The position numbers and the translations under genes were made by a program. Source: an uncultured Prevotellaceae bacterium (GTDB lineage Bacteria > Bacteroidota > Bacteroidia > Bacteroidales > Muribaculaceae). Taken from it: 64,000 nt of DNA. Below, piece by piece: positions 35,225-44,862 of the stretch. Location of the stretch: the NCBI GenBank assembly GCA_900320055.1, contig ONQS01000004.1, positions 1-64,000 on the forward strand. The letters are read 5' to 3'. Numbering within the stretch: the stretch's first letter is position 1; each line of letters opens with the position of its first letter. Below the pieces are notes generated by a model that ran no database searches, had not been told where the DNA came from, and saw only the letters and a program-made list of their open reading frames with translations.

Positions 35225-36229
35225 ATGAATAGAAAAGCCTGGATCGACTATATTAAGTTCATCGCGATGGCGCTCGTGGTGCTCTGTCACACGCCGCCTC
35301 GGTATGACAATGCCCATGAGGTTGTCTTGGTCAATGTGGGAGCCCCGGTATTCTTCTTTGTAGCGGGATACCTGTTTGACATCGCCCGGCAACGGGGATT
35401 CTTGGCCTTCCTGCGTCATCGTGCCCGCCAGATACTGGTGCCGTATACCACATTTTTCATTATCTTCTATGCGCTATGGCTGTTGGTGGGACGGCGCATG
35501 GCTGGTCCCGAGGAACAGGCCATCGACGTGTTCACGCCGCTATGGCAGTATGTCCAAGGAACGCCCGACGTGGTGCTGGGACCCTTCTGGTTCCTGGCCG
35601 CTCTGTTCTCGATGCAAGTCATCTACTATCCGATCAGGAAATATCTGGCAGGCATCTGGCCGCTTGTCGTTGCACTGCTGTTAAGTCTGTCGTTGCTGAT
35701 CATGCCCGATATGCCCTGGTTGCGCTATTGGAATCTGGACAAGGCTTGCCTGTATATGCCCATCTATGCCTTAGGCAACTGTTGCCGCCCGTTGGTTGAC
35801 CGCTTCGATTTTGAGCGGCCTGGCCTGTCCTTGCTTTGGGCAGTACTGGCCCTGTTGGGATTGGGCTTTCTGGTGATTGCCCCCTTGTCGATTGACCGTG
35901 CTGTGGCCTATGTCCTCGCTCCAGAGGCTGTTATTCTGGTCCTGCCATTATACACGGCCGTGTGCAAGTGGCTCGAGCGCCATCACGGTGAGAGCCGTGT
36001 GGCTCGCACGGTAGCCGTCACAAGCATCACTTACCTCGCTCTTCAGAATTATCTGATTGGTGTCGTCAAAATATTGGCAGCCAAGTTTGTCGGACCTGCT
36101 GTGCTCGACGGCAGCATAATATTAAAGGTCACCATTGCCATGATGGTTATGGTGACCCTCTATCCCCTTGCCATAGCCGTCGAGCGTTATGCGCCCTGGC
36201 TATTGGGCAAGAAATCGTCGGCTCTGTAA
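35225..36229 (+). CDS. Acyltransferase-3 family membrane protein
   Basis: A 334-residue polytopic protein (about ten hydrophobic spans) of the acyltransferase-3/OafA group. Near the N-terminus are RKAWIDYIKFIAMALVVLCHT, with the conserved His of the family, and GAPVFFFVAGYLF; later GPFWFLAALF. Members O-acylate sugars of LPS, capsule or peptidoglycan at the inner membrane. The ATG at 35225 is preferred over a GTG seven codons earlier. It stands alone after the serS terminator with no clear TAnnTTTG box. Substrate unknown. Confidence 0.85.
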   Translation: MNRKAWIDYIKFIAMALVVLCHTPPRYDNAHEVVLVNVGAPVFFFVAGYLFDIARQRGFLAFLRHRARQILVPYTTFFIIFYALWLLVGRRMAGPEEQAIDVFTPLWQYVQGTPDVVLGPFWFLAALFSMQVIYYPIRKYLAGIWPLVVALLLSLSLLIMPDMPWLRYWNLDKACLYMPIYALGNCCRPLVDRFDFERPGLSLLWAVLALLGLGFLVIAPLSIDRAVAYVLAPEAVILVLPLYTAVCKWLERHHGESRVARTVAVTSITYLALQNYLIGVVKILAAKFVGPAVLDGSIILKVTIAMMVMVTLYPLAIAVERYAPWLLGKKSSAL

Positions 36230-36233
36230 TATC

Positions 36234-37421
36234 TCATTTCCTTTGCTTGACGGCGGCTTCGAGCCTACGCATGGCTTGCTCGATGACGCATCGTGGGCTG
36301 CCCATGTTGAAGCGCATGTGGCAGTTGCCGGCCTGGCCAAACATCGTGCCCTCGTTCAGCGCCAAACCAGCCTGGTTGCGGAACAGATCCACTACCTCGT
36401 CGTGACTGAGTCCCAAGCCGCGGCAATCGAGCCACACCAGGAAGCCTGCTTGGGGCTTGATGGCGACGATGCCGGGGATGCGCTCACGGCAGTATTGCTC
36501 CACATAGTCGATATTGCCCTCAATATAGGCCAGGCATTCCTCCAGCCACTGTTTGCCGTTGCGGTAGGCGGCTTCGGCGGCGATGATCGATGTGAGGTTG
36601 GCATTGCACAACTCGTTGAGTTCAATCCACTTGAAAAATGGTGTACGCAACACGGGATTCTTGACCACACACCACGAACTCTTGAGTCCGGCGATATTGA
36701 ATGTCTTGCTGGGTGCGCCGCAGGTCACGGTCACAGCTGCCGCCTCGTCGCTGACCGATGCCATCGGGGTGTGCTTGTGGCCATACAACATCAAGTCGCC
36801 GAATATTTCGTCCGAGAACACGATCACGCCGTGCTTCTTGGCGAGGTGGGCCACTTGGCGCAACACCTCCGGCTCCCAGGCGATGCCGATGGGGTTGTGG
36901 GGATTGCACACGACCATCATGCGTGGTTTGTCCTGCTGCATGATGCGTTCCAATTGTTCAAGGTTCATCCGTGCATAGCCTCCTTCGGTAGGAATCAAGG
37001 CATTGTTGATGGCGATGCGGCCATTGCCTTCAATCACGTCCTTGAAAGGATAATAGACGGGTTGTTGAATGATGATTTTGTCACCAGGCTTGGTGAAAAA
37101 GTTGACGGCCAAGCCAAACCCGGTTACGATACCTGCCACAAAGGTGATTTCCTCTCGAGTGAATTCAAAGCCATTGCGCTCGCGCTGCCAGTCGATGATC
37201 GACTGCCAGTAGTCGTCATAGAGGCACGTGTAGCCGTAAATCGGATGGTCCCCCAAGCGGTGTACCAGCGCTTCGGTAATCTCGGGACACACGGCAAAGT
37301 CCATGTCGGCGATCCACAAGGGCAGCAGGTCGTCGCGTCCATAATCTTGTTTGAGTACTTCAATCTTCTTGCACTGCGTTCCATGGCGGTCAATGCAGTG
37401 GTCAAAATCATATTTTGCCAT
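36234..37421 (-). CDS. MalY/PatB-family PLP-dependent C-S lyase/aminotransferase (copy 2)
   Basis: A 395-residue paralog of the protein at 2554-3747. The same blocks are present: DDLLPLWIADMDF, HPIYGYTCLYDDYWQSIIDW, CNPHNPIGIAWEPEVLRQV, SDEIFGDL and GAPSKTFNIAGLKSSWCV with the PLP lysine. Long runs are identical in the two. It converges tail to tail with the acyltransferase gene, only 4 bases apart, and is divergent from dapF. Copy 2 has the ADMDF form of the N-terminal motif typical of MalY, where copy 1 reads ADMGF. Confidence 0.86.
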   Translation of the reverse strand: MAKYDFDHCIDRHGTQCKKIEVLKQDYGRDDLLPLWIADMDFAVCPEITEALVHRLGDHPIYGYTCLYDDYWQSIIDWQRERNGFEFTREEITFVAGIVTGFGLAVNFFTKPGDKIIIQQPVYYPFKDVIEGNGRIAINNALIPTEGGYARMNLEQLERIMQQDKPRMMVVCNPHNPIGIAWEPEVLRQVAHLAKKHGVIVFSDEIFGDLMLYGHKHTPMASVSDEAAAVTVTCGAPSKTFNIAGLKSSWCVVKNPVLRTPFFKWIELNELCNANLTSIIAAEAAYRNGKQWLEECLAYIEGNIDYVEQYCRERIPGIVAIKPQAGFLVWLDCRGLGLSHDEVVDLFRNQAGLALNEGTMFGQAGNCHMRFNMGSPRCVIEQAMRRLEAAVKQRK

Positions 37422-37465
37422 TTTAGTATAAGACTTAAGGTGAATAGCGTGTATTAAATCCGCGG

Positions 37466-37473
37466 CAAAAATA
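37466..37473 (-). promoter_or_regulatory. -7 box of the MalY-like gene, copy 2
   Basis: TATTTTTG on the minus strand, 44 bases before the ATG at 37421. Only 23 bases separate it from the dapF box on the other strand, so the two promoters overlap back to back. Confidence 0.5.
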
Positions 37474-37496
37474 CGTCATTTTCATGAAATAATAAC

Positions 37497-37504
37497 TATA
37501 TTTG
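37497..37504 (+). promoter_or_regulatory. -7 box of dapF
   Basis: TATATTTG at 37497-37504, 23 bases before the ATG at 37528. Confidence 0.55.
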
Positions 37505-37527
37505 CAAACCTTAATTGATAATACGTG

Positions 37528-38343
37528 ATGAAACAGAAGATACATTTTGTTAAAATGCACGGAGTGGGCAACGACTACATCTTTGTTGACACTTCGCAAT
37601 ACCCCATAGAGGACCCGCAGGCTTTGGCCATCTTGTGGAGCCGTTACCACTTCGGTATCGGCAGCGACGGGCTGGTGCTTATCGGGCGATCGACAGTGCC
37701 TGAGGCCGATTTCACCATGCGCATCTTTAATGCCGACGGCTCCGAGGGCCTCATGTGCGGCAATGCCAGCCGCTGCATCGGCAAGTATGTGTATGAGCGG
37801 TGCATGACCGATAAGCGTTGCATCAGGCTCATGACCGCATCAGGCATCAAGATCCTAAACCTTAATGTTGATGACGATGACAGGGTCTCCGCTGTGACAG
37901 TCGATATGCTTGTACCCGCCTTGGCGGATGCCCGGCTGTTCCTGCCTGATGGCGACCCCCTTCCCGACGGCACATTTGTCTCGATGGGCAACCCTCATTA
38001 TGTTATCTTTGTGGACGATATCGATGATGTGGACATTGCTGCCCGAGGTGCCGTTCTCGAGCGCCACAGCCGATTTCCCGAGCGCTGCAACATCGAGTTC
38101 GCTCAGGTGTGCCCAGGCGGCATCGTCATGCGTGTGTGGGAGCGGGGCAGTGGCATCACCATGGCTTGTGGCACTGGAGCCTGCGCTACGGCTGTTGCGG
38201 CCGCGGTCACGCGGCGTGCGCCTCGCCGTTCGAGGGTGATCATGGATGGTGGCACCCTTGATATCGAGTGGAGCGAGGCCGACGGTCACGTCTATCTCAC
38301 GGGACCAGCCACCATCGTGTTTGAGGGCACAATCGACATGTAG
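37528..38343 (+). CDS. dapF: Diaminopimelate epimerase
   Basis: A 271-residue cofactor-free racemase converting LL- to meso-diaminopimelate for lysine and peptidoglycan. [15 protein letters not shown] is the N-terminal signature. The two catalytic cysteines are in [16 protein letters not shown] and [16 protein letters not shown]. The ATG at 37528 is preferred over the GTG one codon earlier. It fits with MurE (DNPR motif) and LysA in this window. Confidence 0.96.
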   Translation: MKQKIHFVKMHGVGNDYIFVDTSQYPIEDPQALAILWSRYHFGIGSDGLVLIGRSTVPEADFTMRIFNADGSEGLMCGNASRCIGKYVYERCMTDKRCIRLMTASGIKILNLNVDDDDRVSAVTVDMLVPALADARLFLPDGDPLPDGTFVSMGNPHYVIFVDDIDDVDIAARGAVLERHSRFPERCNIEFAQVCPGGIVMRVWERGSGITMACGTGACATAVAAAVTRRAPRRSRVIMDGGTLDIEWSEADGHVYLTGPATIVFEGTIDM

Positions 38344-38397
38344 GTGGTATCAACGGACGATCGGGACCGCTCATGAGGGGCGTTGAATCAGACAACG

Positions 38398-38887
38398 ATA
38401 GGCTGCGCCTGAGGAAATGCTCAAATAAATTTTGATAATTTTGGCTTCGCCTCAGCCATTGAAAACAAGTTTTCATGGCAATTGGCTTGCGCAAAATTTG
38501 GCATTCCGCTCGGCTTGCACTACTTTGCCTTGCGGCGAAGATAGGCTGCGCCTCGGAAATGCTCAAATAAATTTGATAATTTTGGCTGCGCCTCAGCCAT
38601 TGAAAACAAGTTTTCATGGCATTTGGCTTGCGCAAAATTTGGCATTCCGCTCGGCTTGCACTACTTTGCCTTGCGGCGAAGATAGGCTGCGCCTCGGAAA
38701 TGCTCAAATAAATTTGATGATTTTGGCTGCGCCTCAGCCATTGAAAACAAGTTTTCATGGCATTTGGCTTGCACAAAATTTGGCATTCCGCTCGGCTTGC
38801 ACTATCTTTGCCTTGCGGCGAAAATAGGCTGCGCCTCGGAAATGCTCAAATAAATTTGGCATTCCGCTCGGCTTGCACTATCTTTGC
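38398..38887 (+). repeat. Promoter-bearing tandem repeat, three full units and one deleted unit
   Basis: Units begin with ATAGGCTGCGCCT at 38398, 38541, 38682 and 38824; the first three are 143, 141 and 142 nt. Each full unit holds a GGCTG/CAGCC hairpin, a GAAAAC/GTTTTC hairpin, and then TTTGGCATTCCGCTCGG leading to a -7 box. The fourth unit lacks about 78 nt, apparently lost between two AAATTTG copies, which brings the start of the unit next to its promoter. Units 1 and 2 read TACTTTG (one base short) where units 3 and 4 read TATCTTTG. The last promoter serves lysS. Frames stay open through the array, but no protein is supported. Confidence 0.9.
38855..38886 (+). promoter_or_regulatory. Promoter of lysS inside the last repeat unit
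   Basis: TTTG at 38855-38858, 20 bases, TATCTTTG at 38879-38886, 39 bases before the lysS ATG. An identical promoter, with the same spacing, lies in unit 3 with its -7 box at 38803-38810. Confidence 0.7.
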
Positions 38888-38925
38888 AGTTCAAAAGTGA
38901 CCAACATCAATAATACGACATAATA

Positions 38926-40671
38926 ATGAATGTACTTGAATTAAGCGAACAAGAGATTATCCGCCGCAATAGTTTGGAGCAACTCAAGGCCATGGGCATC
39001 AACCCATATCCCGCCGATGAGTATGTCGTGAATGCCTATAGTGATGACATCCTTGCTAACTTCAGCGATGACGCAGAGCCGCGTCAGGTGAGCATCGCCG
39101 GGCGCATGATGAATCGTCGCATCATGGGTAAGGCTTCCTTCTTTGAACTGCAGGACTCGCGTGGCCGTGTGCAGGTCTATGTGAGCCGAGATGACATTTG
39201 CCCCGATGAGAACAAAGACTTATATAACACGGTATTCAAGAAGTTGCTCGACATGGGCGACTTTGTCGGTGTGCAGGGCTTCGTGTTCCGTACCCAGACG
39301 GGAGAGATCAGTGTGCACGCCCAGTCGATCAAGTTGCTGAGCAAGTCACTCAAGCCCCTGCCTGTGGTGAAAGTGAAGGACGGCGTGACCTATGACGCAT
39401 TTGAGGATCCCGAGTTGCGCTATCGCCAGCGTTATGTGGATCTGGTGGTCAACAAGGGTGTGAAAGAGACTTTCCTGAAGCGTGCCCTAGTAGTGAAAAC
39501 CATGCGCCAAGTGCTTGACGATGCTGGTTATACCGAGGTCGAGACGCCGACGCTGCAGGCTATCGCCGGTGGCGCTACAGCCAGGCCGTTTATCACCCAC
39601 TTCAATGCGCTCAATATCCCGATGTATATGCGCATTGCCACTGAGTTGTACCTCAAACGACTGATCGTGGGCGGTTTTGAGGGTGTGTATGAGATTGGCA
39701 AGAATTTCCGCAACGAGGGCATGGACCGCAACCATAATCCTGAGTTCACCTGCATGGAACTCTATGTGCAGTACAAGGACTACAACTGGATGATGTCGTT
39801 TACCGAGCGGTTGCTCGAAACGATTTGCGTCGCTGTCAATGGCAAACCCGAGACTGAGATCGACGGGCAGGTCATCAGTTTCAAGGCGCCTTATCGTCGT
39901 CTGCCCATCCTGGAGGCCATCAAAGAGAAGACGGGCTACGACCTGGAAGGAAAGAGCGAGGACGAGATCCGCGAGGTGTGCAAGGCGCTCAACATCGAGG
40001 TTGACGATACGATGGGCAAGGGCAAACTGATCGATGAGATTTTTGGCGAGACCTGCGAGGGCACATTTATCCAGCCCACGTTTATCATCGACTATCCTGT
40101 GGAGATGTCACCTCTGACCAAGATGCACCGCAGCAAGCCTGGGCTGACCGAGCGTTTTGAACTGATGGTCAACGGCAAGGAACTGGCCAATGCCTATAGT
40201 GAGTTGAACGACCCCATCGACCAGGAAGAGCGCTTCAAGGAGCAGATGCGCTTGGCCGATAAGGGCGATGACGAGGCGATGATTATCGATCAGGACTTCC
40301 TGCGTGCCCTGCAATATGGTATGCCGCCCACCAGTGGCATCGGCATCGGCATCGATCGCCTGGTGATGCTTATGACCGGCAATAGTTACATTCAGGATGT
40401 GCTGCTCTTCCCGCAGATGCGTCCCGAGAAGGTGCCCGCGCGCGACAAGGCTGAGGCCTTCACCGCTCTGGGCATTCCCGAAGAGTGGGTCGCTCCTATC
40501 CAGAAAGCCGGTCTGCTGACCGTTGCCGCACTGGGTGCCCTGGAGAAGCCCGGCAAGTTGTTCCAAGACCTTCTCGACATCAACAAGAAGTACAAATTAG
40601 GCTATAAGGTGCCTGTCGTTGATGAGGTGAAAAAGTGGGTCGAGGCAGCCGCTGCCGCCACCACCGAGTAA
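38926..40671 (+). CDS. lysS: Lysyl-tRNA synthetase, class II
   Basis: A 581-residue LysRS. An N-terminal OB-fold anticodon domain ([19 protein letters not shown]) precedes the class II core: motif 2 [19 protein letters not shown], motif 3 [15 protein letters not shown]. About 75 residues after the core form a C-terminal extension with a helix-hairpin-helix-like stretch ([21 protein letters not shown]), found in many Bacteroidota LysRS and absent in E. coli. Driven by the promoter in the repeat array. Confidence 0.96.
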   Translation: MNVLELSEQEIIRRNSLEQLKAMGINPYPADEYVVNAYSDDILANFSDDAEPRQVSIAGRMMNRRIMGKASFFELQDSRGRVQVYVSRDDICPDENKDLYNTVFKKLLDMGDFVGVQGFVFRTQTGEISVHAQSIKLLSKSLKPLPVVKVKDGVTYDAFEDPELRYRQRYVDLVVNKGVKETFLKRALVVKTMRQVLDDAGYTEVETPTLQAIAGGATARPFITHFNALNIPMYMRIATELYLKRLIVGGFEGVYEIGKNFRNEGMDRNHNPEFTCMELYVQYKDYNWMMSFTERLLETICVAVNGKPETEIDGQVISFKAPYRRLPILEAIKEKTGYDLEGKSEDEIREVCKALNIEVDDTMGKGKLIDEIFGETCEGTFIQPTFIIDYPVEMSPLTKMHRSKPGLTERFELMVNGKELANAYSELNDPIDQEERFKEQMRLADKGDDEAMIIDQDFLRALQYGMPPTSGIGIGIDRLVMLMTGNSYIQDVLLFPQMRPEKVPARDKAEAFTALGIPEEWVAPIQKAGLLTVAALGALEKPGKLFQDLLDINKKYKLGYKVPVVDEVKKWVEAAAAATTE

Positions 40672-40716
40672 AATGACACTGCTCCCGCTAGCGAGGACGG
40701 ATTGCATACGAGCATA

Positions 40717-40756
40717 GATGGCATGGACACGCGATATCGGGCGTGACCATGCCATC
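40717..40756 (+). terminator. Hairpin after lysS
   Basis: A 16-bp stem with one mismatch (40717-40732 with 40741-40756) and an 8-base loop; only CTTG follows, so termination would not be of the classical T-run kind. Confidence 0.55.
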
Positions 40757-40843
40757 CTTGCTATAGGATGCAATTTGCAATTTTTAAGAAAGTTTTTGGT
40801 GCCTAAAACAGGCTAAAACCAGCCCAATGTCGTTATATTTTTA

Positions 40844-40851
40844 TAACTTTG
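40844..40851 (+). promoter_or_regulatory. -7 box upstream of the first PorZ-like gene
   Basis: TAACTTTG at 40844-40851, implying a leader of about 100 bases before the ATG at 40957; no clear -33 element. Confidence 0.5.
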
Positions 40852-40956
40852 GCATTTGATTCAGTGGGTTATTTAGGCTGCTTTTGCCGTATCTCACTGC
40901 TAGTCAGTATGTTGATATTCTTTTTTGACAATAAATAATTAAAATACTTTCGGGAT

Positions 40957-43302
40957 ATGATCAAGAAACATTTCATGTTATTGTTGACGCTTGTAGCGTT
41001 GGCATTTGCTACAGCCAATGCGAGCACTTGGAAGTTGCATAACTACTATATGAATTCCAAGATTCAGAATGTCTACGACACGGGTGATAAGGTCTATTAT
41101 CTGAACAGTGGACGTCTGTTCCAGTTCGACAAGACCACGCTGCAGACGATCGCTTTGACCAAGCAGAATCAACTTTCGGATGGTTTGATCTCCCAGATCT
41201 ATTATGATTGGGAGAACAGGTTGCTCTTTGTGGCCTATGCGACATCCAACATCGACGTCATCGATGCCAACGGCAAGGTGACCAACGTGAGCGGCATCAA
41301 GGATGTGGAAGTACATTTCCGTGACTACACTTACAGTAATGGCATACCTTCGACCTATACCAATAAGATGATCCGCGATATCACCTTCTCTGGTGGCGTA
41401 GCCTATGTGGCCATGGGTTTCGGCTTTATGACCATCGACGAGTCGACCCTGACGGTGACGCGCAGTTATGATGCCGGCGACGGCATCACGATCAACTCTG
41501 TGGCCATCGTAGGTGACCAGATGGTGATGCTGTCTAACCGCAACTGTTTCTATGGTGATCCCAACGACAATGACCCGAGGGCTCATTTCAAGAGAAAGGC
41601 CGGATCATATAGCGGTATGAAGTTGTACCCGATCGACGATCATTCCACTTTCCTGTTTGGAACGCAAAATCTCTATTATTTCGACTTTTCGGCCGGAGAT
41701 CCTTCATTGTCTACGCTGCTCAGTGAGGGTCCCACCTGCGTGCAGAAGACCTCGACGGGTTTCGTCGCCAACTTTACTGGCAAGGCCTTTTATTACACAT
41801 TCGATGCCACCGGCAAGACGGCTACTAAGGTGAACGCGACAGCAACCACTTTTGCCACCAGCAATCCTCTCGGTGACGGCTCTATCTGGATCAACGATGC
41901 CAATGGTCTGTCGATCAAGGGCACATCGACCTATTACAAGATTAATTCGTTGACAACGGACAAGCCCTACTGGCTGAAGTATAATGCCGCAATGAATGTG
42001 CTTTACGCGGCGGTTTCTGGTCCTATTGCCTTGATCAACAACAATTCAACCGGAATTTCCAACGTGATTAACACCTATGACGGCAACATGTGGAAGAACG
42101 TGTCCTATTCGGCTAGTGGCGCAGGCTACGCGTTGGAGTTCAGTCCGCTGGATCCCACGACTTATGTGCGTGCCGGATGGACAACGGGTATCAGCAAGGT
42201 TACCAAAGACGTGAAGAAAGTAACTTACACCAATACAAACTCATTGATTGGCAAGTACAAGCCGACTCCCGCATTTGACAATTATGGCAACATGTGGGTG
42301 GTGACTTCCTATGATAATCCCACCTGCCCTGTGGCTGTGCTCCCTGTCGATAAGTTCAACAAATCGTCTGTGGCTAAGACCGACTGGTTCCAGCCTACTG
42401 GCCTGCTGGCCTTGAATACCGGCTCGATGCAGCGTTCCCGTTTCGTGGTGTCCAAAAAGACCAACTACAAGATCTTTGTCGATGGTGACGTTCCCACCAG
42501 TGCTGGCAATGGACATATCTTCTGCTGGGACAATGGCAATGTGGATCCCACGGTAGATACTTATCGCCTGTCAGACATCATCACGTTTGTCGATCAGAAC
42601 GACCATCAAGTCAAGTGGGTTTATATCAATCACATGGAGGAGGATAAGCAGGGCAATATCTGGGTGTGCCACACTCAAGGCTTGTTCATGTTTGATCCCA
42701 CGGTGGTCTTTGACGAGCAGCCTAGGGCTGTGCGTCCCTATGTGACCAACTTCAACGAGGGTAAGGGCTACCTGTGCGAGGGCTTTTCGGTCTATGACAT
42801 GGGTGTCGATCGCGACGACAACAAGTGGCTGGCCACTGACAATGGCGTCTTCTTCGTTTCGCCCGATGCCAGTGTGGTATATAACCACTTCACCACCGAC
42901 AATAGCGACCTGTCCAGTGATCTGGTTTACAGCATTGAGTGTGACACCATCAACGATCGCGTGTATATCTACACCGACAATGGATTTGCCGAGTATGTTC
43001 CCGAAGGCGATGCCGCTTCGTTGAGTTTTGACAACGTCTACGTGTTCCCCAATCCTGTAGAGCCCGACTTCACTGGCATGATCAAGATCACCGGCCTGAT
43101 GGATAATACCTATGTGACGATTACCGACCGCGAGGGCAACATCGTTAAGCAGGCTGGCCCCGTGATGGGCAGCATGCTGTGGGACGGCAGCGCCGAGGGC
43201 GGTGAGCGTGTGCCCACAGGCATGTACAATGTCTATGCCGCTCAGGGCGCTCAGCCTGTCGTGGACGGGAAGCCGTTGACGACACTGATGATTATCAAGT
43301 GA
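40957..43302 (+). CDS. PorZ-like beta-propeller protein (copy 1)
   Basis: A 781-residue exported protein. A signal peptide (MIKKHFMLLLTLVALAFATANA) is followed by STWKLHNYYMNSKIQNVYDTGDKVYYLNSG, the PorZ-type start. A series of beta-propeller blades follows (NIDVIDANGKV, NMWVVTSYDNP, GNIWVCHTQGLFMFDP, NKWLATDNGVFF). At the C-terminus is a CTD-like sandwich (VYVFPNPVEPDFTGMIKITGLMDNTYVTI... GMYNVYAAQG). In Porphyromonas PorZ belongs to the type IX secretion attachment complex and binds anionic LPS. This copy is more diverged than the one at 46503-48848 but has the same architecture; whether both serve secretion is unknown. Confidence 0.75.
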   Translation: MIKKHFMLLLTLVALAFATANASTWKLHNYYMNSKIQNVYDTGDKVYYLNSGRLFQFDKTTLQTIALTKQNQLSDGLISQIYYDWENRLLFVAYATSNIDVIDANGKVTNVSGIKDVEVHFRDYTYSNGIPSTYTNKMIRDITFSGGVAYVAMGFGFMTIDESTLTVTRSYDAGDGITINSVAIVGDQMVMLSNRNCFYGDPNDNDPRAHFKRKAGSYSGMKLYPIDDHSTFLFGTQNLYYFDFSAGDPSLSTLLSEGPTCVQKTSTGFVANFTGKAFYYTFDATGKTATKVNATATTFATSNPLGDGSIWINDANGLSIKGTSTYYKINSLTTDKPYWLKYNAAMNVLYAAVSGPIALINNNSTGISNVINTYDGNMWKNVSYSASGAGYALEFSPLDPTTYVRAGWTTGISKVTKDVKKVTYTNTNSLIGKYKPTPAFDNYGNMWVVTSYDNPTCPVAVLPVDKFNKSSVAKTDWFQPTGLLALNTGSMQRSRFVVSKKTNYKIFVDGDVPTSAGNGHIFCWDNGNVDPTVDTYRLSDIITFVDQNDHQVKWVYINHMEEDKQGNIWVCHTQGLFMFDPTVVFDEQPRAVRPYVTNFNEGKGYLCEGFSVYDMGVDRDDNKWLATDNGVFFVSPDASVVYNHFTTDNSDLSSDLVYSIECDTINDRVYIYTDNGFAEYVPEGDAASLSFDNVYVFPNPVEPDFTGMIKITGLMDNTYVTITDREGNIVKQAGPVMGSMLWDGSAEGGERVPTGMYNVYAAQGAQPVVDGKPLTTLMIIK

Positions 43303-43350
43303 TAGCATCGTGGCTGGCGGCCTATCCCTGAGTGAGATGGTTTTTCAGTA

Positions 43351-43389
43351 CAAGAGAGGGCGTGCCTGTTGTTGCAGCATGCCCTCTTG
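43351..43389 (+). terminator. Hairpin between the PorZ-like and MBOAT genes
   Basis: A stem with a small bulge (43351-43365 with 43377-43389, core GGGCGTGC/GCATGCCC). No T run follows. It may weaken read-through into the acyltransferase gene. Confidence 0.4.
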
Positions 43390-43407
43390 TTGATATGATG
43401 ACCGTTT

Positions 43408-44853
43408 ATGCTGTTTAATTCGTTCACATTCATGATCTTCTTGCCGGTAGTGTTTTTGCTCTACTGGTTTGTGTTCAGGCGGTTGAGGTGGCAGAATCTG
43501 CTTGTCCTTGTCGCCAGTTATGTGTTCTATGGCTGGTGGGATTGGCGTTTCCTCATCTTGATTGTCATCACGTCGCTGAGCAGTTTCGGCAGCGGTTTGC
43601 TCATTGAGCGATTCGAAGGTCGGCGCGATGCACAGCGCTTGGTCAGCGCTGCCAACATTGTGCTCAATCTGGGCATCCTTGGAGTCTTCAAGTACTATAA
43701 CTTCTTTGTGGACAGTCTGTCTGCATTGTTGCAGATGGTGGGATTGCACATCGACTGGCCCACTGCTCGCATCATCCTGCCTGTAGGCATCAGTTTCTAT
43801 ACCTTCCAGGCGCTGAGTTATTCTATCGACGTCTATGCCCGTCGTATCAAGCCCACGCATGATGCCGTGGCCTTCTTCTCGTTTATCAGTTTCTTTCCTC
43901 AACTGGTGGCAGGCCCCATCGAGCGGGCCACAAGCCTCTTGCCGCAGATGCTGCGTGAGCGCACGTTTGACTATGGCAATGCGGTCGATGGCTTGCGCCA
44001 GATGCTATGGGGATTTTTCAAGAAGTTGATTATCGCCGATGGCTGTGCCGAGATCGTTAATCAAGTATGGAATGGTGTGGGCACGGCCACTGGCTCCATG
44101 CTGCTGGTGTGTTCACTGCTGTTCACGTTTCAGATCTATGCCGATTTTTCGGGCTATAGCGACATCGCCATCGGTTGTGCCAAGTTGTTTGGCATCAGGC
44201 TCACAACCAACTTCAAGGTGCCCTATTTCTCCCGCAACGTGAGGGAGTTTTGGCGCCGTTGGCACATTACGCTCATGAATTGGTTCACGCAGTATGTGTA
44301 TATCCCGTTGGGCGGTAGCCGTGTGGGTCGCAGCCGCACGATTGTCAACACATTGGTCGTGTTTGCCCTGAGCGGTTTATGGCATGGCGCTGACTGGACC
44401 TTTGTGCTGTGGGGACTGTATCACGCATTGCTGTTTGTGCCGCTGATCCTGTGGGGTGCGAAGCGTTATGACCATGCGGTGGCTCATGGGCACATCTTGC
44501 CCTCGTGGCGCGAGTTGCTGAACATGGTGTTGACCTTTGCGCTGGTCAACATGGGTTGGATCTTGTTCCGTGCGCCTGATTTCGGTGCATTCAGCACCTT
44601 CATGTCTCGCTTGTTCTCGCCCTCGCTGTTCTCATTCCATGGGCTGACCATGCCCATGTTGCGCATGCTCATCTGGTGCGCCGTTCTGTTGGTAGCCGAG
44701 TGGATACAGCGTGAGCGCTCTCATGTGTTGCAGATCGATGGTTACCGCTTGCTTTCGGCCAGACCGGCACGCTTGGCGCTATATGCGGTGATCGCCCTGT
44801 TGATTTTCGGCTTTGCCGGTAAGGTGCAAACGTTCATTTATTTCCAGTTCTAA
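43408..44853 (+). CDS. MBOAT-family polysaccharide O-acyltransferase (AlgI type)
   Basis: A 481-residue polytopic membrane protein. LNLGILGVFKYYNFF, ILPVGISFYTFQALSYSIDVY, SFFPQLVAGPIERA and FWRRWHITLMNWFTQYVYIPLGGSR are AlgI/DltB-group signatures. The catalytic His lies in LSGLWHGADWTFVLWG. Such proteins carry acetyl groups across the inner membrane to a periplasmic transferase that modifies a glycan. The SGNH-type partner starts 9 bases downstream. The two sit between the PorZ-like genes, which suggests surface LPS or capsule as substrate (inference). Confidence 0.9.
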   Translation: MLFNSFTFMIFLPVVFLLYWFVFRRLRWQNLLVLVASYVFYGWWDWRFLILIVITSLSSFGSGLLIERFEGRRDAQRLVSAANIVLNLGILGVFKYYNFFVDSLSALLQMVGLHIDWPTARIILPVGISFYTFQALSYSIDVYARRIKPTHDAVAFFSFISFFPQLVAGPIERATSLLPQMLRERTFDYGNAVDGLRQMLWGFFKKLIIADGCAEIVNQVWNGVGTATGSMLLVCSLLFTFQIYADFSGYSDIAIGCAKLFGIRLTTNFKVPYFSRNVREFWRRWHITLMNWFTQYVYIPLGGSRVGRSRTIVNTLVVFALSGLWHGADWTFVLWGLYHALLFVPLILWGAKRYDHAVAHGHILPSWRELLNMVLTFALVNMGWILFRAPDFGAFSTFMSRLFSPSLFSFHGLTMPMLRMLIWCAVLLVAEWIQRERSHVLQIDGYRLLSARPARLALYAVIALLIFGFAGKVQTFIYFQF

Positions 44854-44862
44854 GATTTCACC

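Noticed and set aside
38297-38827. Open frames on both strands across the tandem repeat before lysS, coding for repeated peptides
   Set aside because: Unit 2 is 141 nt (divisible by three), so frames stay open by arithmetic. Unit lengths differ by single bases elsewhere, and each unit contains a promoter and hairpins, which fits DNA function better.
38398-38887. CRISPR array
   Set aside because: The whole 140-nt unit is conserved with no variable spacers.
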